From: Aquanectria penicillioides
Taxonomy: Eukaryota > Ascomycota > Sordariomycetes > Hypocreales > Nectriaceae
DNA: 64,000 nt
Reading direction: 5' to 3'
NCBI GenBank assembly: GCA_003415625.1
Contig: PYIU01000004.1
Location: 372,001 to 436,000 of the forward strand
This document shows, piece by piece, positions 35,901 to 47,312 of this stretch. The stretch's first letter is position 1. Each line of letters begins with the position of its first letter. The notes beneath the pieces were generated by a model. It was not told where the DNA came from and made no database searches. It saw nothing but the letters and a program-made list of their open reading frames with translations. Both the position numbers and the translations under genes were made by a program.

Positions 35901-37497
35901 CGCGTACGAACTCATTCAGCACATGTCCAGAGAAATCGAAGCTGCCTAGAGTGTTAAGAGCCAGCTTGACTTCCGATCTCCGATGCTCATATGCTTGGGG
36001 ATCTTTGGCGTCCTTGGCAATGATGGGGACCGAGTTGAGGGTGTTAGGTTGAGGCGCGCCAAGAGGCTTAAAAGGCTCGCCGCACAGGACCACACTCAGC
36101 ATGTCAAGCAGGCGTTCTTGAATGGTTGGCTTCACGGGAGGAATGTAGAAGGCCATGTCCACCAAGGCCTGAGTAAGCTTGGGAGTGAGGTCACAGGCGA
36201 AAATGGGGTCGAGGAGGGCCTCCATGTACTTGCTGAGGGTCTGGCCAACAGCCACAGCGAGACGGCTGATACAGTCGAAGACAGGGTCCACCGATCCTCT
36301 CTTACGGGACTGGATGCTTAGGCCTTCTCTCACATAAATAAGAACGCCATCAAGGTAGGGCGCAATTGCGCTCTTGACAGAGTTGGCGATGTTGCCAATG
36401 GCCAGGAAAGCATCGTTTCGCTCCTTGTCCTTCTTGAGCATACCGGACAAGTACACCATGAATTTGTGTAGCCATGCATTGGCAAAGTCAGCAGGTGAGT
36501 AGCTGGCCAAGTCGGGGATCAGTAGCACAACTGTCTTCCTAATGGTAGGGTCTCTGTGGTCCTTGTGCTTGAAGACAATCTCGCAAGCCTGTTGGTAGTG
36601 CTCTTGCATGTACATGGCACCTTGCTCCAAGAGCTCCTTCAGAACCAGCAACGAGCCGTGGACGGACTCAACGGTGTTGACTTTGAGGCCCTGTTTAGAC
36701 TCATTGTAGATCTTGCTCATCCAAATCTGCTTCATCTCTTGATCTCGCTCTCGCAAGATTCGGAAGCAGGCGCTGACGGTTTCAGCCGAAGTCGCACGGA
36801 TGAGCTGCCTCGAGTCTCGCAATCCAACCCAAATCCACTCGAAAATTGTGGGGATGTACTGGTACATCAAAGTAGGGGCATTTCGGGCGAGCTCTCGCAG
36901 GACGAGGACAGCGCTATATCTTCGTTCTTCGACACGATCATTCTGAAGCCACTCGAGAGCAGTATTCACCTCGGAATCGACCAATTCGGATATTAAGGAG
37001 CCACCAGGACGGCATAGCTTTCCTAGAGCAATGGCGGCGGGCTGCATAGGGTTGATGTCCTTTCCTCGCAGGATCGTTTTGAGGTTTTGGGTGAATCGAG
37101 CGTATTTCATGGCCACATCAACTCCATCAAAGTCGACGAGGGCATCCAAGGCATAGATGCCGCCCAGGCGTTCTGACGAGTCGCTTCCATGTGTAATGAG
37201 TTGTGTAATCTTGTTGTTAACAGTATTATAAAACCCGATGAATTGTTCAGGACTCAAGTCTACGTCCAGTGTCAGCAAGTGAGGGCATCAGGTACAGATT
37301 GTATGTGTACCTCGGTGGCAGACGACGATGAGCTCACGGAGCTGCATCGCCGAGCGTTTCCGCAAATCATCAGAAGTCCTAGAGACGGTCAGCAGACGGC
37401 CGGGGCGGATTCGTTGAGATCAAGGGGCCTACCTCGACCGCAAGCCCCGGGTGATGTATTCAAGTCGCTCCAAGGCGACCTGCTGTTGTTGGGCCAT
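29997..37497 (-). CDS. tor: TOR serine/threonine kinase (PIKK family)
   Basis: Central nutrient-sensing kinase, catalytic subunit of TORC1/TORC2. Five exons (37497-37433, 37378-37311, 37259-35038, 34984-30500, 30443-29997) join in phase to 2428 residues, the family length. The N-terminal half consists of HEAT repeats. The FAT domain covers about residues 1290-1860. The FRB domain lies near residue 1897 ([15 protein letters not shown]), with the Ser whose substitution gives rapamycin resistance in yeast still present, so the predicted protein should be rapamycin-sensitive. The kinase domain starts near residue 2020 and shows [15 protein letters not shown], the catalytic loop [13 protein letters not shown] near 2197 and HIDFGDCFE near 2217. 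The protein ends with the FATC signature YIGWCSFW. Only one TOR gene is in the window. It is divergent from Rtf2 and convergent with glucosidase II beta. Confidence 0.97.
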
Positions 37498-38355
37498 GCT
37501 TGCCGTACGGCACCTTTGGCCGGTCGATCAGTGTTGCATGTACCGGTCGGAGGAGATGCGCGAGCAAGCGCGGGTCAAGGTCGGAGCCGAAGTCGAGGTC
37601 GAGGTCGAGGTTGCGGTCGAGATCGAGATCGAGATCGTGGTCAAGGCTGAGGCTGAGAGACGGCGGGCCGACAGCCAGCCAGGTTTGGACGCTCAGGTAA
37701 CTGGGGTGAGCTGGTCGTGTTCGCGTTTCGAATCGTGGTAGATAGCGCCGAGGGCGACGGGCATATATAATCGGACGGCCCAAGTCGCTACTTTGCAGAG
37801 AATTGTCGCCCTCAACCAGGCACCGCAGCTGCGCTCATCCGTTATGGGCGCATGGCACCTTGTTGATGGTCAAGTTGGCGGTTGCTTGGTCAGGCGGAGG
37901 TTAAATTGGGGATTAGGAACATTGGAGGAGCGGCTTGGTGGTACGCACGCTTGGGGGGGTGCTCGGTACAGGCACAGTGTCAATTGCTAGAGGGCTCTCA
38001 TTTGTACGCCTTTGATGGCTTCATAATGTGCGGTTATTCAGTATCCGCACTGTCTGGGAACAAGGCCAGCTTCAGCGCTTATCGATAATCCTGGTGCCAC
38101 CCCTGGAGCTTTAGATTTAGGAATCTGCCCGCCACTTCTCTCACCCGCCACTCTTTGGCCACTCCCGGGCGACGATTCCTAAGTGTGCAGGCCGGAGTAG
38201 ATCAAAGACATGCTTTAGCCTCGCGACAACACATCCTTGCTTCCGCCGCGTCTCTTCAACGTGTCTGATTCACACACGGCTTTGCACCCACCATCTCCGC
38301 TCAGACCTTTCAGACCTTTCCGCTCCCATCAATCCTGCACCAAACATCGACCGCC
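37498..38355. promoter_or_regulatory. Shared promoter of TOR and Rtf2
   Basis: An 858 bp gap between divergent start codons. Its left part has a purine-rich GAGGTCGAGGTCGAG hexamer run (about 37592-37660) and its right part a pyrimidine-rich leader before Rtf2. No specific factor site is claimed. Confidence 0.45.
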
Positions 38356-39162
38356 ATGGGTAACGACGGAGGCTCCATCCCCAAGCGTCGCGAACTTGTC
38401 AAAAACGCCGCCCGCGCCCCCACCGTCTCCGAGCTCAAAGCAACCGCTCTCGAATCCCTCGGTCATGCCTGGGCCCATTGCGCCCTAAGCGGCGATCCTC
38501 TCGATCTAGATACTCTCGTCTCCGACTGGCGCGGGAGGTTATACAACTACGAGGCCATCCTCAAGGGCTTGATGCCTTCGGATGAGCCTGTCGATATCAC
38601 TCCCGCGAGCCTGGGAATCAAGTCGCTTCGCGATGTTGCAAAGCTTAAGATCTCCAAGAACGGAAAGAAATGGGTCTGCCCCATCTCCATGAAGGAACTT
38701 GGCCCGTCGGTCAAGGCCGTGTACCTGATTCCTTGCGGACATGTCTTCGCCGAGGTCGCCATCAAGGAAATCCAAGAGAAAATATGCCCAGAGTGCGCCG
38801 AGGAGTACACCCAGGACAACATCATCACCCTTCTTGCTGCGAACGAGGCGGACATCGGCCGACTAGAGGCTCGCATCGACAGCCTGCGAAGCCAAGGACT
38901 CACCCACACCCTCAAGAAGGACAAGTCAGAGAAGAGGAAGAAGCGCAAGGGCGACGACCTCAAGGAGGAGGGCAAGGTGGATTCGTCCAATGGGGAAAAC
39001 AAGAGATCCAAGAAGAGCCAGGATTCTCGGATCAGTGGCATCAATAATTCGCTAGCAGCATCTTTGACCGCCAAGGTTCTAGCAGAACAGGAAGTGATGA
39101 ACAAGCGAAGGAAGATGGCCGCTGGGTCTGCTCCACCAAGGAGAGAAGCTGCAAGGGGTTAA
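38356..39162 (+). CDS. rtf2: Replication termination factor 2 (Rtf2)
   Basis: Intronless, 268 residues. The N-terminus MGNDGGSIPKRRELVK is the family signature. Residues 105-150 hold the Rtf2 RING-like motif (WVCPISMKEL, LIPCGHVF, KICPECAEEY), a variant with reduced zinc ligands. In fission yeast Rtf2 stabilises paused forks at the replication termination site RTS1; family members are found at replication forks and in splicing-linked roles. The C-terminal third is basic and disordered (KRKKRKGDD, KRSKK), consistent with nuclear localisation. Start chosen by the signature and the CGCCATGG context. Divergent from TOR. Confidence 0.95.
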   Translation: MGNDGGSIPKRRELVKNAARAPTVSELKATALESLGHAWAHCALSGDPLDLDTLVSDWRGRLYNYEAILKGLMPSDEPVDITPASLGIKSLRDVAKLKISKNGKKWVCPISMKELGPSVKAVYLIPCGHVFAEVAIKEIQEKICPECAEEYTQDNIITLLAANEADIGRLEARIDSLRSQGLTHTLKKDKSEKRKKRKGDDLKEEGKVDSSNGENKRSKKSQDSRISGINNSLAASLTAKVLAEQEVMNKRRKMAAGSAPPRREAARG

Positions 39163-39854
39163 TCTGTATTTTTTAAAACAAACCATAAAATGAAGGGGGT
39201 TCTAGAATAGCATGTAACGTGTATGATTAATTGATACCCATGATGTGGATTAGCACCGTTGTCACAGCCTTTCCTCCATCTTTCGATGATGAGACTCTTT
39301 CGGATCATATCGAGTTGTTTCCGAACGAGAATTTTAAAATGGAGTAGTACTAAGGTTTTTAGTTACCGGTTGTAGAATGGAGGTGGTTCATATGAAACTT
39401 GGGTTTTTAAGATAGTGGCACAGTCAAGATACAGGGTAAGGACGAAGCAAAGTATCCCTGCCAGAAAAAAAATACCATATATTCATTGCTTATTTCTTAG
39501 ACGTCTTTACGTAAAATCTATGGCGCTTGTAATTTTTATTTATTTGTTTATTGATTTATTTATGTTACCGTCATCGGCCGAGTTTCTTCACAGCCATGGC
39601 TGGCACATGGTCAGGGAACATTGGCTAATAAAGAGTAGGAAAGTGATGAAACAACTTCGGCATACTTCTCATCAACAAGAACTGCAGGTATGTCTAAACC
39701 AAACTTTGTTCTTTTGTTAAAAAAAAAAACCTTGTCTAAAGCCCATTTGACCCAATACGTGGGATATTGCACCACTATTCCAAAACAAATCGCTTACGTC
39801 ACAACAATGTCATGATACTTCATTATCGCTTCAGCCACGCGAAATCCATCATCA
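39163..39854. other. Convergent 3' region
   Basis: A+T-rich gap between the stop codons of Rtf2 (+) and the Zn2Cys6 factor (-), with T and A runs. No gene seen. Confidence 0.5.
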
Positions 39855-41758
39855 TCAGCACTTATGAAACTCCTTGGCGATGATCCACTCTGACTCGCTA
39901 CTTGCAGGCCGTTTGAAATAGGTTATCCAGATTCCGCCATCCTCGACCGGGCCAATTATCGTATTCTTGATGCGCTCGGTCTCGGGGATGCCAAACGGCG
40001 ACTCGAGATTGTGTGCCTTCAAAGCCGTTATGTCGAGCTGCTGCATCGATTCAATGGCCATAGTAACCGGAGTTGCGGGTTCTTCGGAATAGTTTGGCGA
40101 AGCGTTAGACTCGGGGGTGAAGCTATCGCCAATGATATCTTCAGTGACAGGATCTGTGAAGGAGGGCAACGGCGGCATCAGAGTCGGGGGCTGCGTTAGG
40201 GATATTCTTGGCAGTGGAGAGCCTGGTCTCTTCAACGGGCCCGAGCTGCTCTGATCGAAATCTGGTGTCCCTTGAGAAGAGTCGTCAGACATCTCATGAG
40301 CCGCTGACGTCGAGTCGTCCCTGTCCCCGTCCAGCCCAGCCTCTTCTAACTCGATGACGCGAGCTGCAACTACCGCCGTCGTTCGGGCATGCCAAAGATT
40401 CTCTCGACGATTCCGCATCTGATCTCTGGTCAAGAGCTTCAGGGCTGCGCGGCGCAGCAAGGGATGGCGACATTTGACAGCGGTCCAATAAACGGGAGCA
40501 ACGATTTCGGTTTCGAATGAAAAGGCCTCCATCCTGGAGGTTGATGGGAGAGAATTGATGATGCCAGAGGCGAGAGTGATGATTGTGGAAAATGAGGTCA
40601 AATGTGAATCGAATGCGATCTCAGTCGGCTGGAGCTCGGTGGAGATCCATATTATACCGGCATGATAATAGATACGAAGGATACTCATGACATGTTCTGA
40701 AGCCTTGGACTGAGGGGTCATGGATGTTAGAATAGTAAAGGCTGTGTTCCAGCGGTTCATTTGAGACATCAACCACTCTTGCTCTCTTTGGAGCTGTTGC
40801 AATTGCTCGGGGTCCGTGTTCGGGTCGTAGACGGGCTTATACGCGTTGGCACCAAACCGCAACCCATCGTCAAGGATAAAGTATAGAGAGGTCCTGGCCT
40901 CCTCGATGGAAGTGAAAATCGTTGGGACCTCGGTCCAGCTCTTGAGATGTGCTGGAATAGGGTCCGGGTTGGATCCGAACAGGACGCTGGCGAGGGTCAA
41001 GCGGGCGTAGATTGGGACAAGAGTCTGCTTGACCAGCTCCATGGCTGGGGAGTGGTGGTTTGCCATGCTAAATAGGATACTCCTGCCCTGTTTGATGTGC
41101 ATCTGGGAGGCTGTAATTCGATCGGCCAGAAACTCGATGCAAATAAACAGAAGACACACCAACAGCGGCACGGGCGAGGACGACTCGTCGCGCTGAGCCC
41201 AGTTGCGAAGGGAACGGATTGCATTGCCGTACTCTTGAAAGGCAAAGCTGCGGTCAAGCTCTCGACCCGTGACGGATTTCACATCGACATATTCGTGCAA
41301 GCTGCTCAGGGCCAGCATGGCATGGCGAATAGCGGGTTCGGTGTCGCTGAGCTTCAGTACCAGACCGCCCCAGAAGCTAGCATCGATGATGCCAGACATG
41401 ACCTTGGCCGACCGGCTGCGATAGTAGTCCAACGCCCGCGCATCTCGGCTTGACCCGAAGTCTGAGCTAGGGCTGCGAGATATGAGCGCCGGGGGAGACC
41501 GCGAAGGGACTCGGTAGCCATCGCATTGGCGGCCCGTTTTGACACACCGTTGGCAAAACGGTTTAGTTTCATCACACTTGACCTTGCGAACCCTGGTGTT
41601 GGAAATGTTAGTGAGATTGATTCCTAGGGTATTGATGCACACGCGGGAGGATTGCGGAGGACTGACTTGCAAGTTATACAACCGGTCCGCACTTTCTTGT
41701 TCCCCTTGCGGCCATTGGGCTTTGGCGAAGGGGTGCTCTGCGGTGGTAAAGAAATCAT
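39855..41758 (-). CDS. Zn2Cys6 transcription factor
   Basis: Two exons, 41758-41667 and 41592-39855, give 609 residues. The 74 nt intron (GTCAGT...CAG) falls inside the zinc cluster between GCITCK and VRKVKCDE; reading through it hides the first two cysteines, so the naive long frame is wrong. The cluster at about residues 26-60 matches C-x2-C-x6-C-x6-C-x2-C-x6-C and is followed by a short linker, then the fungal-specific transcription factor region with long helices (residues 110-420). A Ser/Pro-rich part and a conserved end containing WITYFKRPA complete it. Targets are unknown. Its start faces the beta-lactamase-like gene across 1.8 kb, which makes local regulation possible but unproven. 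Confidence 0.9.
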
Positions 41759-43533
41759 GGAGGGTTGGTTGGTGGGGAGATTGACCGTTGGGATGCAAGC
41801 TGGGGTGATGGCCGTTCAATGAGGTTTGTCTCGCGTGGCAACAAGTCCGAGATGGCTCGAGTCCGAGGGGATATACGAATAGACCGAGCGAACCAAGGAA
41901 ATAGAGGAGAGAGCGAGTATGGAGCTCAGTGTTGTCGGATCCGATGGCCGTGCGAGATCCTTTACTGTAATTGCCGAAGGGGCCAGTGGATTGATCCGCC
42001 AGCGAAATACCGAATCTGGTAGCCCACCCACAGGCAGCTCAGCCCCCAAATTTGGGTTGAATCGGCCCTGCTGAGGCGCTGTTGAGGCTGGTCAAGCAGA
42101 GCGTCCCCCTGTATGTGACCCTAATTTAGTGACTGCGCACACTTACCCACGTCCTCAGTGGCGCTGCTCTGCGGCGGGTGCATTGGTGTGACGAGGGGAG
42201 GACGCTAGAAGCCAAGGGTATATTGCTGACGTCGTGCAGGGACGAAGCCGTGGGGAAGAAAATTACAGGATGGACGAGGGACTGACATGGGTTATTTGGT
42301 CAGTTTGATAATACATAGTATGCTTCACTGGATGCCTTGGTTGGGCGTGGGTGTCATTTGGCCACTTTTACTTAGAATCAGGACGGTGTGACGTAGAGGA
42401 ATAGGCGTCCTGATGAATTCTTGGAGTTATGGAACCGCAGAGCATTCCTCCACACTTGGAAAAAGAACAAGGGACATTTGACCATGGATTTAGAAGTGGA
42501 TAGAATAATTTTCGCAAAATTTCCATTGAGAAGTACTCTTTCCTTTCTTGGAGGAAACCGATGGCTGTTTGTCAACGAACGTGGCAAGTCTTGGGTGACG
42601 CTCACAACTCGAATCCTTGCTCTATAGTATAAGCAACCACAATCACGCAAAGGTAGAGTAGCATTTATGCTCATGGTACGTATACGTATTAAAGTCCTCA
42701 CCAAAGTCTGACCCTGGCTCAAGGTTCTTTCAAGCCTTCATCGGACTCTGGGAAGGACATGGTAATTATCGCTCTCAGCCTTACGACACTGCCGGCCATT
42801 ACTGTGCCTGGCTAGCTCCATTTGGCTCCGCCACGTCCCTGTTCCCCAGCATCGCCCAAGCTCCAGGGTCGCACTGCTCTCGCCCAGCGCGGTTTCTTAT
42901 TGGGTCGCTCGGACTTGACACCTCGGACTCGAAGTACGACACCAAGTGTCGGGCCCCAGGGCTTCCAGATTCTCGGAAAGCCATCATCTACAAACAGCTA
43001 TGCAGGGACAAGCTAATAGCTCCCCACAAAGCATAAGGCCTGGCACCGCATTTTGACCCGAGATTAAATCCCGATTGGTACTGGCGCGCACAGGCGTTCG
43101 AAACAACAACTTATGACGAAATAATTTACTGGCTTTCCGTGCAGCTGTCAGCATCGCCACTGCGAATTTCGCGAAATCTCCGCAAGTCTCGGACTTTCTA
43201 TATGATTTTTTCGCCAAGAATGAAGGCTTTTCGGACTCAAGTTCATGAGATTCTCGGAATCTACCCTTGGCGTCTACTACCCCGGCTAGTCGTGCCATTA
43301 TGGGGTTGTTGATCAAATGAATAGACTTGCGTGTTCGTCGTAAGCTCAATCTTGTCATGTTCGTATATAACGTTGAATCCTCTTCCTCTTGAACTTCTAA
43401 GAACACATCCTTTAACGGCCCTCACCACCAAAGGACTTTTACTCTTTGTGGTGTAATTTAATACCATCCAAATCGATCTTCCATCTTTATCCTGCATCAT
43501 CTTTTGCTTTTGTTTCCAGCTAGACCCCTCATC
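41759..43533. other. Divergent intergenic region, no gene seen
   Basis: Contains the promoters of the Zn2Cys6 factor (-) and the beta-lactamase-like gene (+). Many stop codons in all frames; the right half is A+T-rich. No coding frame is convincing. Confidence 0.45.
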
Positions 43534-45470
43534 ATGCCATCTCTCTCCAAGTTGACCGCGGTCTTGGCCGCGGGTGCGATTGCGCTGGTTGATGCTAAAG
43601 CCTGCCCTCCCTTGGGAGCCGTTTTCCCTGCTCCTACTTCTCCAAGTAGCAGCCAAGCCGTCAAGAGCGCCATCTCGGGACTAAAGACTACCCTGGAGAA
43701 GGAGATCACTCCTCTGTTCAATACTACGGCACTCTCGATTGGCGTCAAGTCGATTCACGAGAAGGACCCCCTCTTCACCTACCACTTCACTCCGGCCAAG
43801 GTCGGCCCTGGTGTTGAGAAGGTCAACGATGATACCATGTACCTGATTGCCAGTGTCTCCAAGGTATTCACTGTGCTTGCGGCACTCCAGCAGAGCGACA
43901 TTGACATGAGCGCCTCTGTCTTAAAGTACCTTCCCCAGCTCAACGAAACAACTGAAGATGGTTCCATTCTGTCTTTGGACTGGGAAGATATCACAGTCGA
44001 GTCTCTGGCTGGTCACCTGTCAGGTCTCGGAGTTGACTGTACGTCGAAATTGATCTGAATCTAGGGATGATTATACTGATACGAAGAATGAAGTGGCCCA
44101 AGATCTTGGTCTCGTAGGATCTGATGCCTGGGCTGCTCTGGGCTTGCCCGAGTTCTCGGTCAAGACAGGTCCGTCATGCTCTGGCCTTCCCGGCACAGTT
44201 GCCTGCACAAAAGAAGACCTCCTCAACGAGGTCAACCGACGACCCCCGGTGTACGAGCCTTACACAAACCCTGTGTACTCCAACATTGGTATTTCTATGC
44301 TTGGCCTCGTTGTGGAAGCAGCTACGAAGAAGAACCTGAGCGATGTTATCACCAAGGACATCTTGGATGTTGCTGGCATGAAGCACACATCTACTGGCGC
44401 CACACCGTCCACCAAAGATCTTTTTGTCCCCCAGGGTGACTACGTCTGGAATCTTACTCAGGGCGTTTTCGCTAGGTGAGCCAGTTTGTTCTGCACTATA
44501 TGGCTGGTGTTCTTTTACTGATACTGTTAGCGCTGGTGGCATGTTCTCATCAGTAAGCGACCTGTTGGCTTTTGGCGAGGCCATTTTGAACAACAAGCTT
44601 CTCCCCCCCATGGAGACCCGAAAGTGGATGAAGCCTGCCTCTTCGACTGCATCTTGGGGTTTCCTGGTTGGCCATCCCTGGGAGATCCTCCGCACCGACA
44701 ACATCACCTCCGACGGCCGCCTAATCGATGTTTACGTGAAGAGTGGCGACCTCGGTCTTTACCACACTGTCTTCGGACTTATCCCTGACTACGACCTCGT
44801 TGTCACCATGATAATGGCCGGTAATGAGGCTTCCTACACCAACATCCCGGTGGCATATAGCACCATGCTGGAGACTCTTATTCCCGCCATCGAGTCTGCT
44901 GGCCGTGACCAAGCCAAGTCGGCCTATGTGGGCGAGTATTCTGACGTTTCGACCAACTCGAGCATCACGCTCAAGATGGACAGCGGTCCCGGTCTGGTCA
45001 TCAGCAAGTGGATGGTCCGAGGATTCGACGTGCTATATCACATTGGAGACTACAAGTTGGCTACGGCCTCGACTGGCAAGCTCACGAGCGCTCCTCCTAC
45101 AGATGCTCGCATGTACCCCACCAACTTGAAGAATGGCGATACAAGGGCCTGGCGAGCTGTCTTCGACTTTGACAACGAGACATCAAAGGCCGAGTTTGAT
45201 AGTCAGGTGTTTTTCAAGGATGCAAGTTGCCAGACATGGCTTAACCAGGACCGCACCGCATACGATTTCCTCAGCCTGGACGAGTTTGTCTTTACTGAGA
45301 ATAACGGCGAGGCGACGATCAAGAGCCCCGCGTTCAACGTCACATGGAACAAGGTAAGCGCAGCCCCCGAGAAGAAGACAATCGACAGCAAGACTAGTGC
45401 GGCCTCGAAGGCGCTTGGAGCGCCCGGAGCCCTGGCGGCTGCTTTGCTGGTGTTGATGAACTTGTTCTAA
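43534..45470 (+). CDS. Secreted, GPI-anchored beta-lactamase-like serine hydrolase
   Basis: Three exons (43534-44038, 44094-44475, 44531-45470) give 608 residues in phase. The N-terminus has a signal peptide (LTAVLAAGAIALVDA). The class C beta-lactamase/penicillin-binding-protein fold is indicated by the SxxK motif ASVSKVFT near residue 110, with the nucleophilic Ser and Lys, and by the YxN motif in NPVYSNIGIS. The family includes esterases, transferases and peptidases as well as beta-lactamases, so the substrate cannot be named. The last 25 residues are small residues followed by a hydrophobic tail (ALAAALLVLMNLF) and a stop, the pattern of a GPI-attachment signal. Several N-glycosylation sites support secretion. 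The start is set by the signal peptide; an in-frame ATG ten codons upstream is less likely. Confidence 0.85.
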
Positions 45471-47312
45471 GATGACTGCAGGTATAATCAACCAGCTAGC
45501 CAAGCCAATGTGCAGAGATGGACGAGAGTGTAGCGTGGATGATCGCTGCTGTATATAGATGGTAAACCAAATCAAATGTGTATAGGTACCTATTTTTGCA
45601 TCATTAGCTGAGATGGATTACTCCATCTAAGGAGCCGAAAATAATCTTCCACTTCAATTTATCCGTGGCTGCCTGATTGTATCGCCTGTGGGGGCCGAAG
45701 GACGCTGCCGATCAGCCAGGGGCTTGACTCCGCTTGAGGCAGGCAGCTGAACCGGGGCGCTCCCCTTGAAACCGGCACCAAAAAAGAAAGTTGGCATCAA
45801 CATCATCATCAACCAACCGGGCGGGCCTCCGCCAGCGACAATAATGACAAGGGCCGGTGCAGTGGGCGCGCGCGAGCCTGTGGGTGCGTCAGCAGCGAGC
45901 CAGACATTGAATGACTTGCAGAAATGAGTGAGCCAGGACTTTCAATCGCCATGTCTGTCATTCTCCATCGTGATCCCGTGCATACAGTAAGTGTTTCGCA
46001 GCCACTCGCCTATCAGGCCCGAGCCCCAAGCCGCAACGGACCTTATATCATCATTGTGCAGGACACGCGACACGTCAGAGGCTGTCCCAAACTCGACCGA
46101 GGGCGAAGGTTTGGAGCGCCTGAAACACAGAGCGTCGTCGCCCCAATGGCATCGCCATGTGGCATCGTCTGCATCCCCGTTCAGACGGATTTTTTTTTGG
46201 GTTTTCAGCTGCGCCCAGGCCGCCCGGTGACGGACGGGTTCCTCGCGCGTCCTAGTTATGCCCTCGCCGAGCTCGAACTCAACCCCATCAACCGGAGGCC
46301 CGAGACTGTCGCTTCCCCCTAGTCAGGGCCATCGAAGTCCTCACCAACGGGCGAACTGTAGGGCTGATCAGCCAATCGTACCATCCGACTGGCGGCGATT
46401 CTGCCCATGGAACAACGGCCATCACGAGCGAATCAGCGGCCGACAGGGGTGGGATGGTCAGGGATTCGCTCCATCCTAGCACGGCCACGAGTGGATCGAA
46501 AGCCCGCCCCGGGTCGCGCGAGGCCACTCACGGAAGGTCTCAGCCATGGGCCAAAGATGGCTCCGCCCCCTGTGACATGCAGAGGACAGAACTCGGGCGA
46601 GGCAACCAAGAGCCAGTGAGTGACTGAGAGAGGGAGGGAGATGGAGCGAGCAAGCGGGCGAGCGAGTGAGTGAGTGCCGTACCGTACCGCAGCCGTAGCG
46701 CACGCGTACCTTGCGGGCAGAACCAAAACAACCCGGACTCAAAGTGGACGGACGTGGAGCTGGCCCAAGGCAGGCAAACAAGCATGCGGACCACCGTGGG
46801 TAAGACGGGGCTCGGGGCGCAGAAGTGGACGACCACGCTCCAGTCATTCATTATCCTGCCGATGGCCACTTTCTTTGCTGTTGTTTCCGTCTTCTGCTTC
46901 TACTTCGACTTTTGCTATTGCTTCCAATCCTGAGAGTTTTCCTTTTTCTTTTTGTCCCCTCAACTACTCTCACTCTCTCAACCAGCGTCGTCAATTTGAT
47001 ACACTCTCTTTGACCCCTCCATCGCTATAGCACGCGCCCAGTCCTTTTTGTGATCCGAGTCCTCTCCGCGCAATTAACGTTGCATTGTTTCCCTTGAGTC
47101 TGTTTCATTAGCTCTCTGGCAGTTGTTGTCCCTTATTCGAAGACAAGCGACAAACGACAGACCATTTTTCTCCTTGCGCCGCGGGCCAACTTCGTCGTCC
47201 ATCTCCATCATCGCCATCGCCATCGCCATCGCCACTATTAGCATCCCTAGTTTTTGCTCGCCGTTGCCTCGCTTTCTATTCCAGTCGCCGCTCTGCCGAA
47301 ACGCCGCACTCA
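45471..47312. other. Intergenic, no gene seen
   Basis: 3' flank of the hydrolase at left. The last 450 bases are strongly pyrimidine-rich and hold a (CATCGC)n run at about 47205-47235, consistent with the promoter and leader of the zinc finger gene. Confidence 0.5.

Noticed and set aside
41592..41819. Unspliced start of the Zn2Cys6 gene giving MNGHHPSLHPNGQ
   Set aside because: That reading loses the first CxxC of the zinc cluster. Splicing 41666-41593 from the start at 41758 restores the complete cluster.
45924..46322. 132-codon plus-strand frame between the hydrolase and the zinc finger gene
   Set aside because: No recognisable motif, random-looking composition, and no start or intron context supporting a gene.
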